From positions 11,613,501 through 11,677,500 of the forward strand of contig JAUIMM010000121.1 in assembly GCA_031769625.1 (NCBI GenBank): a DNA stretch of 64,000 nucleotides, read 5' to 3'. The notes below the pieces were generated by a model. It saw nothing but the letters and a program-made list of their open reading frames with translations. It ran no database searches and was not told where the DNA came from. The position numbers were made by a program, and so were the translations under genes. Position 1 is the stretch's first letter, and each line of letters begins with the position of its first letter. This document shows, in pieces, positions 25,425 to 38,526 of this stretch. The DNA is from Taudactylus pleione. Its lineage: Eukaryota; Chordata; Amphibia; Anura; Myobatrachidae.

Positions 25425-28400
25425 GTCAAGCCAGCCGGCCCTTTACTTATGACACAGGCGCACGCTTGGCACTGCTTTGTTGATGCACGTGCGGCTACTG
25501 CGCACACAATTCACAAACACAGAAAATATATATTTTTTTGGTTTGGACTGGAGTGTACTTTGGGGGTTACAGCACCCTTTAACGGTCAAGCCAGCCGGCC
25601 CTTTACTTATGACACAGGCGCACGCTTGGCACTACTTTGTTGATGCACGTGCGGCTACTGCGCACACAATTCACAAAAACAGAAAATATTTTTATTTTGG
25701 TTTGAACTGGAGTGTTCTTTGGGGGTTACAGCACCCTTTAACGGTCAAGCCAGCCGGCCCTTTACTTATGACACAGGCGCACGCTTGGCACTACTTTGTT
25801 GATGCACGTGCGGCTACTGCGCACACAATTCACAAACACAGAAAATAACTTTTTTTTGGGTTTGGACGGGAGTGTACTTTGGGGGTTACAGCACCCTTTA
25901 ACGGTCAAGCCAGCCGGCCCTTTACTTATGACACAGGCGCACGCTTGGCACTACTTTGTTGATGCACGTGCGGCTACTGCACACACAATTCACAAACACA
26001 GAAAATATATATTTTTTTTGTTTGGACTGGAGTGTACTTTGGGGGTTACAGCACCCTTTAACGGTCAAGCCAGCCGGCCCTTTACTTATGACACAGGCGC
26101 ACGCTTGGCACTTCTTTGTTGATGCACGTGCGGCTACTGCGCACACAGTTCACAAACACAGAAAATATATTTTTTTTTGGTTTGGACTGGAGTGTACTTT
26201 GGGGGTTACAGCACCCTTTAATGTCAAGCCAGCCGGCCCTTTACTTATGACACAGGCGCATGCTTGGCACTACTTTGTTGATGCACGTGCGGCTACTGCG
26301 CACACAATTCACAAACACACAAAAAATATTATTTTTTTGGTTTGAACTGGTGTGTACTTTGGGGGTTACATCACCCTTTAATGGTCAAGCCAGCCGGCCC
26401 TTTACTTATGACACAGGCGCACGCTTGGCACTACTTTGTTGATGCACGTGCGGCTACTGCGCACACAATTCACAAACACAGAAAATAATTTTTTTTTTGG
26501 TTTGGACTGGAGTGTATTTTGGGGGTTACAGCACCCTTTAACGGTCAAGCCAGCCGGCCCTTTACTTATGACACAGGCGCACGCTTGGCACTACTTTGTT
26601 GATGCACATGCGGCTACTGCGCACACAATTCACAAACACAGAAAATATATATTTTTTTGGTTTGGACTGGAGTGTATTTTGGGGGTTACAGCACCCTTTA
26701 ACGGTCAAGCCAGCCGGCCCTTTACTTATGACACAGGTGCACGCTTGGCACTACTTTGTTGATGCACATGCGGCTACTGCGCACACAATTCAGAAACACA
26801 GAAAATATATATTTTTTTGGTTTGGACTGGAGTGTACTTTGGGGGTTACAGCACCCTTTAACGGTCAAGCCAGCCGGCCCTTTACTTATGACACTGGCGC
26901 ACACTTGGCACTACTTTGTTGATGCACGTGCGGCTACTGCGCACACAATTCACAAACACAGAAAATATATATTTTTTTGGTTTGGAGTGGAGTGTACTTT
27001 GGGGGTTACAGCACCCTTTAACGGTTAAGCCAGCCGGCCCTTTACTTATGACACAGGCGCACGCTTGGCACTACTTTGTTGATGCACGTGCGGCTACTGC
27101 GCACACAATTCACAAACACAGAAAATATATATTTTTTTGGTTTGGACTGGAGTGTACTTTGGGGGTTACAGCACCCTTTAACGGTCAAGCCAGCCGGCCC
27201 TTTACTTATGACACAGGCGCACGCTTGGCACTACTTTGTTGATGCACGTGCGGCTACTGCGCACCACAATTCACAAACACAGAAAATATATATTTTTTTG
27301 GTTTGGACTGGAGTGTACTTTGGGGGTTACAGCACCCTTTAACGGTCAAGCCAGCCGGCCCTTTACTTATGACACAGGCGCACGCTTGGCACTACTTTGT
27401 TGATGCACGTGCGGCTACTGCGCACACAATTCACAAACACAGAAAATATATTTTTTTTTGGTTTGGACTGGAGTGTACTTTGGGGGTTACAGCACCCTTT
27501 AACGGTCAAGCCAGCCGGCCCTTTACTTATGACACAGGCGCACGCTTGGCACTGCTTTGTTGATGCACGTGCGGCTACTGCGCACACAATTCACAAACAC
27601 AGAAAATATATATTTTTTTGGTTTGGACTGGAGTGTACTTTGGGGGTTACAGCACCCTTTAACGGTCAAGCCAGCCGGCCCTTTACTTATGACACAGGCG
27701 CATGCTTGGCACTACTTTGTTGATGCACGTGCGGCTACTGCGCACACAATTCACAAAAACAGAAAATATTTTTTTTTTGGTTTGAACTGGAGTGTACTTT
27801 GGGGGTTGCAGCACCCTTTAACGGTCAAGCCAGCCGGCCCTTTACTTATGACACAGGCGCACGCTTGGCACTACTTTGTTGATGCACGTGCGGCTACTGC
27901 GCACACAATTCACAAACACAGAAAATATTTTTTTTTTTGGTTTGGACGGGAGTGTACTTTGGGGGTTACAGCACTCTTTAACGGTCAAGCTAGCCGGCCC
28001 TTTACTTATGACACAGGCGCACGCTTGGCACTACTTTGTTGATGCACGTGCAGCTACTGCACACACAATTCACAAACACAGAAAATATATATTTTTTTTG
28101 TTTGGACTGGAGTGTACTTTGGGGGTTACAGCACCCTTTAACGGTCAAGCCAGCCGGCCCTTTACTTATGACACAGGCGCACGCTTGGCACTACTTTGTT
28201 GATGCACGTGCGGCTACTGCGCACACAATTCACAAACACAGAAAATATATATTTTTTTGGTTTGGACTAGAGTGTACTTTGGGGGTTACAGCACCCTTTA
28301 ACGATCAAGCCAGCCGGCCCTTTACTTATGACACAGGCGCACGCTTGGCACTACTTTGTTGATGCACGTGCGGCTACTGCGCACACAATTCACAAAAACA

Positions 28401-31400
28401 GAAAATATTTTTTTTTTGGTTTGAACTGGAGTGTACTTTGGGGGTTACAGCACCCTTTAATGGTCAAGCCAGCGGCCCTTTACTTATGACACAGGCGCAC
28501 GCTTGGCACTACTTTGTTGATGCACGTGCGGCTACTGCGCACACAATTCACAAACACAGAAAATAATTTTTTTTTTGGTTTGGACGGGAGTGTACTTTGG
28601 GGGTTACAGCACCCTTTAACGGTCAAGCCAGCCGGCCCTTTACTTATGACACAGGCGCACGCTTGGCACTTCTTTGATGATGCACGTGCGGCTACTGCGC
28701 ACACAATTCACATAGAAAATTATTTTTTTTTTGGTTTGGACTGGAGTGTACTTTGGGGGTTACAGCACCCTATATCGGTCAAGCCAGCCAGCCCTTTACT
28801 TATGACACAGGCGCACGCTTGGCACTACTTTGTTGATGGACGTGCGGCTACTGCGCACACAATTCACAAACACACAAAAAATATTATTTTTTTGATTTGA
28901 ACTGGTGTGTACTTTGGGGGTTACAGCACCCATTAAAGGTCAAGCCAGCCGGCCTTTACTTATGACACAGGCGCACGCTTGGCACTACTTTGTTGATGCA
29001 CGTGCGGCTACTGCGCACACAATTCACAAACACAGAAAATATTTGTTTTTTGGTTTGGACTGGAGTGTACTTTGGGGGTTACAGCACCCTTTAACGGTCA
29101 AGCCAGCCGGCCCTTTACTTATGACACAGGCGCACGCTTGGCACTACTTTGTTGATGCACGTGCGGCTACTGCGCACACAATTCACAAACACAGAAAAAT
29201 ATATATTTTTTTGGTTTGGACTGGAGTGTACTTTGGGGGTTACAGCACCCTTTATTGGTCAAGCCAGCCGGCCCTTTACTTATGACACAGGCGCACGCTT
29301 GGCACTGCTTTGTTGATGCACGTGCGGCTACTGCGCACACAATTCACAAACACAGAAAATATATATTTTTTTGGTTTGGACTGGAGTGTACTTTGGGGGT
29401 TACAGCACCCTTTAACGGTCAAGCCAGCCGGCCCTTTACTTATGACACAGGCGCACGCTTGGCACTGCTTTGTTGATGCACGTGCGGCTACTGCGCACAC
29501 AATTCACAAACACAGAAAATATATATTTTTTTGGTTTGGACTGGAGTGTACTTTGGGGGTTACAGCACCCTTTAATGGTCAAGCCAGCCGGCCCTTTACT
29601 TATGACACAGGCGCACGCTTGGCACTACTTTGTTGATGCACGTGCGGCTACTGCGCACACAATTCACAAAAACAGAAAATATTTTTTTTTTGGTTTGAAC
29701 TGGAGTGTACTTTGGGGGTTACAGCACCCTTTAACGGTCAAGCCAGCCGGCCCCTTTACTTATGACACAGGCGCACGCTTGGCACTTCTTTGTTGATGCA
29801 CGTGCGGCTACTGCGCACACAATTCACAAACATAGAAAATTATTTTTTTTTTGGTTTGGACTGGAGTGTACTTTGGGGTTACAGCACCCTTTAACGGTCA
29901 AGCCAGCCGGCCTTTACTTATGACACTGGCGCACACTTGGCACTACTTTGTTGATGCACGTGCGGCTACTGCGCACACAATTCACAAACACAGAAAATAT
30001 ATATTTTTTTGGTTTGGAGTGGAGTGTACTTTGGGGGTTACAGCACCCTTTAACGGTTAAGCCAGCCGGCCCTTTACTTATGACACAGGCGCACGCTTGG
30101 GCACTACTTTGTTGATGCACGTGCGGCTACTGCGCACACAATTCACAAACACAGAAAATATATATTTTTTTGGTTTGGACTGGAGTGTACTTTGGGGGTT
30201 ACAGCACCCTTTAACGGTCAAGCCAGCCGGCCCTTTACTTATGACACAGGCGCACGCTTGGCACTACTTTGTTGATGCACGTGCGGCTACTGCGCACACA
30301 ATTCACAAACACAGAAAATATATATTTTTTGGTTTGGACTGGAGTGTACTTTGGGGGTTACAGCACCCTTTAACGGTCAAGCCAGCCGGCCCTTTACTTA
30401 TGACACAGGCGCACGCTTGGCACTACTTTGTTGATGCACGTGCGGCTACTGCGCACACAATTCACAAACACAGAAAATATATATTTTTTTGGTTTGGACT
30501 GGAGTGTACTTTGGGGGTTACAGCACCCTTTAACGGTCAAGCCAGCCGGCCCTTTACTTATGACACAGGCGCACGCTTGGCACTGCTTTGTTGATGCACG
30601 TGCGGCTACTGCGCACACAATTCACAAACACAGAAAATATTTTTTTTTTGGTTTGGACTGGAGTGTACTTTGGGGGTTACAGCACCCTTTAACGGTCAAG
30701 CCAGCCGGCCCTTTACTTATGACACAGGCGCACGCTTGGCACTACTTTGTTGATGCACGTGCGGCTACTGCGCACACAATTCACAAACACAGAAAATATA
30801 TATTTTTTTGGTTTGGACTGGAGTGTACTTTGGGGGTTACAGCACCCTTTAACGGTCAAGCCAGCCGGCCCTTTACTTATGACACAGGCGCACGCTTGGC
30901 ACTGCTTTGTTGATGCACGTGCGGCTACTGCGCACACAATTCACAAACACAGAAAATATATTTTTTTTGGTTTGGACTGGAGTGTACTTTGGGGGTTACA
31001 GCACCCTTTAACGGTCAAGCCAGCCGGCCCTTTACTTATGACACAGGCGCACGCTTGGCACTGCTTTGTTGATGCACGTGCGGCTACTGCGCACACAATT
31101 CACAAACACAGAAAATATATATTTTTTTGGTTTGGACTGGAGTGTACTTTGGGGGTTACAGCACCCTTTAACGGTCAAGCCAGCCGGCCCTTTACTTATG
31201 ACACAGGCGCACGCTTGCACTACTTTGTTGATGCACGTGCGGCTACTGCGCACACAATTCACAAAAACAGAAAATATTTTTATTTTGGTTTGAACTGGAG
31301 TGTTCTTTGGGGGTTACAGCACCCTTTAACGGTCAAGCCAGCCGGCCCTTTACTTATGACACAGGCGCACGCTTGGCACTACTTTGTTGATGCACGTGCG

Positions 31401-31491
31401 GCTACTGCGCACACAATTCACAAACACAGAAAATAACTTTTTTTTGGGTTTGGACGGGAGTGTACTTTGGGGGTTACAGCACCCTTTAACG
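25425..31491 (+). repeat. Long HOR segment with clustered indels (~38 monomers)
   Basis: It begins with CACTGC and T5AT4 monomers, the marker at 25744, then the full order later seen at 31332-34.9 kb (offset about 5587 bp) up to about 29.7 kb. It then switches to the CACTGGCGCACAC/GGTTAAG succession and near-consensus monomers, ending with T5AT4 and the marker at 31332. From 27264 on it carries many single-base indels that related copies lack. Confidence 0.75.
26544..26703 (+). repeat. Recombinant-type monomer: CACATGC with GTATTTT
   Basis: In the simpler order at 801-1120, GTATTTT is in one monomer and CACATGC in the next. Here one extra monomer carries both, with an unchanged GCGCACG head, between the two parental types. 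The same extra monomer occurs at 20785, 32132, 35649 and 40765. It looks like the duplication product of an in-register exchange between neighbours, later spread with larger blocks. Confidence 0.6.
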
Positions 31492-32377
31492 GTCAAGCCA
31501 GCCGGCCCTTTACTTATGACACAGGCGCACGCTTGGCACTACTTTGTTGATGCACGTGCGGCTACTGCACACACAATTCACAAACACAGAAAATATATAT
31601 TTTTTTTGTTTGGACTGGAGTGTACTTTGGGGGTTACAGCACCCTTTAACGGTCAAGCCAGCCGGCCCTTTACTTATGACACAGGCGCACGCTTGGCACT
31701 TCTTTGTTGATGCACGTGCGGCTACTGCGCACACAGTTCACAAACACAGAAAATATATATTTTTTTGGTTTGGACTGGAGTGTACTTTGGGGGTTACAGC
31801 ACCCTTTAATGTCAAGCCAGCCGGCCCTTTACTTATGACACAGGCGCATGCTTGGCACTACTTTGTTGATGCACGTGCGGCTACTGCGCACACAATTCAC
31901 AAACACACAAAAAATATTATTTTTTTGGTTTGAACTGGTGTGTACTTTGGGGGTTACATCACCCTTTAATGGTCAAGCCAGCCGGCCCTTTACTTATGAC
32001 ACAGGCGCACGCTTGGCACTACTTTGTTGATGCACGTGCGGCTACTGCGCACACAATTCACAAACACAGAAAATAATTTTTTTTTTGGTTTGGACTGGAG
32101 TGTATTTTGGGGGTTACAGCACCCTTTAACGGTCAAGCCAGCCGGCCCTTTACTTATGACACAGGCGCACGCTTGGCACTACTTTGTTGATGCACATGCG
32201 GCTACTGCGCACACAATTCACAAACACAGAAAATATATATTTTTTTGGTTTGGACTGGAGTGTATTTTGGGGGTTACAGCACCCTTTAACGGTCAAGCCA
32301 GCCGGCCCTTTACTTATGACACAGGTGCACGCTTGGCACTACTTTGTTGATGCACATGCGGCTACTGCGCACACAAT
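27264..32377. other. Cluster of small indels in the array
   Basis: Indels against the local consensus, approximate sites: +C 27264, -C 28473, -4 (AAAC) 28711, -C 28953, +A 29196, +C 29751, -G 29876, -C 29911, +G 30098, -T 30330, -T 30965, -G 31217, -T 32377. Most are in homopolymer runs. Outside the T tract I noticed only about six in the remaining 59 kb (near 7684, 24075, 49215, 49650, 53644, 59283). Related copies at 31.5-35.0 and 35.0-38.5 kb lack nearly all of these changes. Confidence 0.85.
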
Positions 32378-35008
32378 CACAAACACAGAAAATATATATT
32401 TTTTTGGTTTGGACTGGAGTGTACTTTGGGGGTTACAGCACCCTTTAACGGTCAAGCCAGCCGGCCCTTTACTTATGACACTGGCGCACACTTGGCACTA
32501 CTTTGTTGATGCACGTGCGGCTACTGCGCACACAATTCACAAACACAGAAAATATATATTTTTTTGGTTTGGAGTGGAGTGTACTTTGGGGGTTACAGCA
32601 CCCTTTAACGGTTAAGCCAGCCGGCCCTTTACTTATGACACAGGCGCACGCTTGGCACTACTTTGTTGATGCACGTGCGGCTACTGCGCACACAATTCAC
32701 AAACACAGAAAATATATATTTTTTTGGTTTGGACTGGAGTGTACTTTGGGGGTTACAGCACCCTTTAACGGTCAAGCCAGCCGGCCCTTTACTTATGACA
32801 CAGGCGCACGCTTGGCACTACTTTGTTGATGCACGTGCGGCTACTGCGCACACAATTCACAAACACAGAAAATATATATTTTTTTGGTTTGGACTGGAGT
32901 GTACTTTGGGGGTTACAGCACCCTTTAACGGTCAAGCCAGCCGGCCCTTTACTTATGACACAGGCGCACGCTTGGCACTACTTTGTTGATGCACGTGCGG
33001 CTACTGCGCACACAATTCACAAACACAGAAAATATATATTTTTTTTGTTTGGACTGGAGTGTACTTTGGGGGTTACAGCACCCTTTAACGGTCAAGCCAG
33101 CCGGCCCTTTACTTATGACACAGGCGCACGCTTGGCACTGCTTTGTTGATGCACGTGCGGCTACTGCGCACACAATTCACAAACACAGAAAATATATATT
33201 TTTTTGGTTTGGACTGGAGTGTACTTTGGGGGTTACAGCACCCTTTAACGGTCAAGCCAGCCAGCCCTTTACTTATGACACAGGCGCATGCTTGGCACTA
33301 CTTTGTTGATGCACGTGCGGCTACTGCGCACACAATTCACAAAAACAGAAAATATTTTTTTTTTGGTTTGAACTGGAGTGTACTTTGGGGGTTACAGCAC
33401 CCTTTAACGGTCAAGCCAGCCGGCCCTTTACTTATGACACAGGCGCACGCTTGGCACTACTTTGTTGATGCACGTGCGGCTACTGCGCACACAATTCACA
33501 AACACAGAAAATATTTTTTTTTTTGGTTTGGACGGGAGTGTACTTTGGGGGTTACAGCACTCTTTAACGGTCAAGCTAGCCGGCCCTTTACTTATGACAC
33601 AGGCGCACGCTTGGCACTACTTTGTTGATGCACGTGCAGCTACTGCACACACAATTCACAAACACAGAAAATATATATTTTTTTTGTTTGGACTGGAGTG
33701 TACTTTGGGGGTTACAGCACCCTTTAACGGTCAAGCCAGCCGGCCCTTTACTTATGACACAGGCGCACGCTTGGCACTACTTTGTTGATGCACGTGCGGC
33801 TACTGCGCACACAATTCACAAACACAGAAAATATATATTTTTTTGGTTTGGACTAGAGTGTACTTTGGGGGTTACAGCACCCTTTAACGATCAAGCCAGC
33901 CGGCCCTTTACTTATGACACAGGCGCACGCTTGGCACTACTTTGTTGATGCACGTGCGGCTACTGCGCACACAATTCACAAAAACAGAAAATATTTTTTT
34001 TTTGGTTTGAACTGGAGTGTACTTTGGGGGTTACAGCACCCTTTAATGGTCAAGCCAGCCGGCCCTTTACTTATGACACAGGCGCACGCTTGGCACTACT
34101 TTGTTGATGCACGTGCGGCTACTGCGCACACAATTCACAAACACAGAAAATAATTTTTTTTTTGGTTTGGACGGGAGTGTACTTTGGGGGTTACAGCACC
34201 CTTTAACGGTCAAGCCAGCCGGCCCTTTACTTATGACACAGGCGCACGCTTGGCACTTCTTTGATGATGCACGTGCGGCTACTGCGCACACAATTCACAA
34301 ACATAGAAAATTATTTTTTTTTTGGTTTGGACTGGAGTGTACTTTGGGGGTTACAGCACCCTATATCGGTCAAGCCAGCCAGCCCTTTACTTATGACACA
34401 GGCGCACGCTTGGCACTACTTTGTTGATGGACGTGCGGCTACTGCGCACACAATTCACAAACACACAAAAAATATTATTTTTTTGATTTGAACTGGTGAG
34501 TACTTTGGGGGTTACAGCACCCATTAAAGGTCAAGCCAGCCGGCCCTTTACTTATGACACAGGCGCACGCTTGGCACTACTTTGTTGATGCACGTGCGGC
34601 TACTGCGCACACAATTCACAAACACAGAAAATATTTGTTTTTTGGTTTGGACTGGAGTGTACTTTGGGGGTTACAGCACCCTTTAACGGTCAAGCCAGCC
34701 GGCCCTTTACTTATGACACAGGCGCACGCTTGGCACTACTTTGTTGATGCACGTGCGGCTACTGCGCACACAATTCACAAACACAGAAAATATATATTTT
34801 TTTGGTTTGGACTGGAGTGTACTTTGGGGGTTACAGCACCCTTTATTGGTCAAGCCAGCCGGCCCTTTACTTATGACACAGGCGCACGCTTGGCACTGCT
34901 TTGTTGATGCACGTGCGGCTACTGCGCACACAATTCACAAACACAGAAAATATATATTTTTTTGGTTTGGACTGGAGTGTACTTTGGGGGTTACAGCACC
35001 CTTTAACG
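31492..35008 (+). repeat. Recent 22-monomer HOR duplication, copy 1 (3517 bp)
   Basis: It has twenty-two monomers from TGCACAC/T8G at 31492 to a CACTGC monomer ending at 35008. Rare changes shared with copy 2 include CAGCCAGCC with GCATGC (about 33262), CACTCTTTAACGG (about 33557), GTGCAGCTAC (about 33637), AACGATCAAG (about 33888), TTTGATGATG (about 34260), GGTGAGTAC (about 34495) and CTTTATTGG (about 34843). The only difference I found by eye is the missing T at 32377. Confidence 0.92.
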
Positions 35009-38000
35009 GTCAAGCCAGCCGGCCCTTTACTTATGACACAGGCGCACGCTTGGCACTACTTTGTTGATGCACGTGCGGCTACTGCACACACAATTCACAA
35101 ACACAGAAAATATATATTTTTTTTGTTTGGACTGGAGTGTACTTTGGGGGTTACAGCACCCTTTAACGGTCAAGCCAGCCGGCCCTTTACTTATGACACA
35201 GGCGCACGCTTGGCACTTCTTTGTTGATGCACGTGCGGCTACTGCGCACACAGTTCACAAACACAGAAAATATATATTTTTTTGGTTTGGACTGGAGTGT
35301 ACTTTGGGGGTTACAGCACCCTTTAATGTCAAGCCAGCCGGCCCTTTACTTATGACACAGGCGCATGCTTGGCACTACTTTGTTGATGCACGTGCGGCTA
35401 CTGCGCACACAATTCACAAACACACAAAAAATATTATTTTTTTGGTTTGAACTGGTGTGTACTTTGGGGGTTACATCACCCTTTAATGGTCAAGCCAGCC
35501 GGCCCTTTACTTATGACACAGGCGCACGCTTGGCACTACTTTGTTGATGCACGTGCGGCTACTGCGCACACAATTCACAAACACAGAAAATAATTTTTTT
35601 TTTGGTTTGGACTGGAGTGTATTTTGGGGGTTACAGCACCCTTTAACGGTCAAGCCAGCCGGCCCTTTACTTATGACACAGGCGCACGCTTGGCACTACT
35701 TTGTTGATGCACATGCGGCTACTGCGCACACAATTCACAAACACAGAAAATATATATTTTTTTGGTTTGGACTGGAGTGTATTTTGGGGGTTACAGCACC
35801 CTTTAACGGTCAAGCCAGCCGGCCCTTTACTTATGACACAGGTGCACGCTTGGCACTACTTTGTTGATGCACATGCGGCTACTGCGCACACAATTCACAA
35901 ACACAGAAAATATATATTTTTTTGGTTTGGACTGGAGTGTACTTTGGGGGTTACAGCACCCTTTAACGGTCAAGCCAGCCGGCCCTTTACTTATGACACT
36001 GGCGCACACTTGGCACTACTTTGTTGATGCACGTGCGGCTACTGCGCACACAATTCACAAACACAGAAAATATATATTTTTTTGGTTTGGAGTGGAGTGT
36101 ACTTTGGGGGTTACAGCACCCTTTAACGGTTAAGCCAGCCGGCCCTTTACTTATGACACAGGCGCACGCTTGGCACTACTTTGTTGATGCACGTGCGGCT
36201 ACTGCGCACACAATTCACAAACACAGAAAATATATATTTTTTTGGTTTGGACTGGAGTGTACTTTGGGGGTTACAGCACCCTTTAACGGTCAAGCCAGCC
36301 GGCCCTTTACTTATGACACAGGCGCACGCTTGGCACTACTTTGTTGATGCACGTGCGGCTACTGCGCACACAATTCACAAACACAGAAAATATATATTTT
36401 TTTGGTTTGGACTGGAGTGTACTTTGGGGGTTACAGCACCCTTTAACGGTCAAGCCAGCCGGCCCTTTACTTATGACACAGGCGCACGCTTGGCACTACT
36501 TTGTTGATGCACGTGCGGCTACTGCGCACACAATTCACAAACACAGAAAATATATATTTTTTTTGTTTGGACTGGAGTGTACTTTGGGGGTTACAGCACC
36601 CTTTAACGGTCAAGCCAGCCGGCCCTTTACTTATGACACAGGCGCACGCTTGGCACTGCTTTGTTGATGCACGTGCGGCTACTGCGCACACAATTCACAA
36701 ACACAGAAAATATATATTTTTTTGGTTTGGACTGGAGTGTACTTTGGGGGTTACAGCACCCTTTAACGGTCAAGCCAGCCAGCCCTTTACTTATGACACA
36801 GGCGCATGCTTGGCACTACTTTGTTGATGCACGTGCGGCTACTGCGCACACAATTCACAAAAACAGAAAATATTTTTTTTTTGGTTTGAACTGGAGTGTA
36901 CTTTGGGGGTTACAGCACCCTTTAACGGTCAAGCCAGCCGGCCCTTTACTTATGACACAGGCGCACGCTTGGCACTACTTTGTTGATGCACGTGCGGCTA
37001 CTGCGCACACAATTCACAAACACAGAAAATATTTTTTTTTTTGGTTTGGACGGGAGTGTACTTTGGGGGTTACAGCACTCTTTAACGGTCAAGCTAGCCG
37101 GCCCTTTACTTATGACACAGGCGCACGCTTGGCACTACTTTGTTGATGCACGTGCAGCTACTGCACACACAATTCACAAACACAGAAAATATATATTTTT
37201 TTTGTTTGGACTGGAGTGTACTTTGGGGGTTACAGCACCCTTTAACGGTCAAGCCAGCCGGCCCTTTACTTATGACACAGGCGCACGCTTGGCACTACTT
37301 TGTTGATGCACGTGCGGCTACTGCGCACACAATTCACAAACACAGAAAATATATATTTTTTTGGTTTGGACTAGAGTGTACTTTGGGGGTTACAGCACCC
37401 TTTAACGATCAAGCCAGCCGGCCCTTTACTTATGACACAGGCGCACGCTTGGCACTACTTTGTTGATGCACGTGCGGCTACTGCGCACACAATTCACAAA
37501 AACAGAAAATATTTTTTTTTTGGTTTGAACTGGAGTGTACTTTGGGGGTTACAGCACCCTTTAATGGTCAAGCCAGCCGGCCCTTTACTTATGACACAGG
37601 CGCACGCTTGGCACTACTTTGTTGATGCACGTGCGGCTACTGCGCACACAATTCACAAACACAGAAAATAATTTTTTTTTTGGTTTGGACGGGAGTGTAC
37701 TTTGGGGGTTACAGCACCCTTTAACGGTCAAGCCAGCCGGCCCTTTACTTATGACACAGGCGCACGCTTGGCACTTCTTTGATGATGCACGTGCGGCTAC
37801 TGCGCACACAATTCACAAACATAGAAAATTATTTTTTTTTTGGTTTGGACTGGAGTGTACTTTGGGGGTTACAGCACCCTATATCGGTCAAGCCAGCCAG
37901 CCCTTTACTTATGACACAGGCGCACGCTTGGCACTACTTTGTTGATGGACGTGCGGCTACTGCGCACACAATTCACAAACACACAAAAAATATTATTTTT

Positions 38001-38526
38001 TTGATTTGAACTGGTGAGTACTTTGGGGGTTACAGCACCCATTAAAGGTCAAGCCAGCCGGCCCTTTACTTATGACACAGGCGCACGCTTGGCACTACTT
38101 TGTTGATGCACGTGCGGCTACTGCGCACACAATTCACAAACACAGAAAATATTTGTTTTTTGGTTTGGACTGGAGTGTACTTTGGGGGTTACAGCACCCT
38201 TTAACGGTCAAGCCAGCCGGCCCTTTACTTATGACACAGGCGCACGCTTGGCACTACTTTGTTGATGCACGTGCGGCTACTGCGCACACAATTCACAAAC
38301 ACAGAAAATATATATTTTTTTGGTTTGGACTGGAGTGTACTTTGGGGGTTACAGCACCCTTTATTGGTCAAGCCAGCCGGCCCTTTACTTATGACACAGG
38401 CGCACGCTTGGCACTGCTTTGTTGATGCACGTGCGGCTACTGCGCACACAATTCACAAACACAGAAAATATATATTTTTTTGGTTTGGACTGGAGTGTAC
38501 TTTGGGGGTTACAGCACCCTTTAACG
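35009..38526 (+). repeat. Recent 22-monomer HOR duplication, copy 2 (3518 bp)
   Basis: It matches 31492-35008 monomer by monomer, including all the rare changes listed there. Both junctions fall at the same phase of the monomer: 35009 is preceded by the same CACTGC type that closes the unit at 38526. This is the simplest sign of an unequal exchange or a whole-HOR amplification. The left neighbour of copy 1 (marker at 31332) differs from the left neighbour of copy 2, which bounds the duplication. Confidence 0.92.

Noticed and set aside
30747..31436. Longest open frame (229 codons)
   Set aside because: It is long only because T-tract variants and the single-base loss near 31217 happen to keep the frame open across four monomers. 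It lies in the indel cluster.
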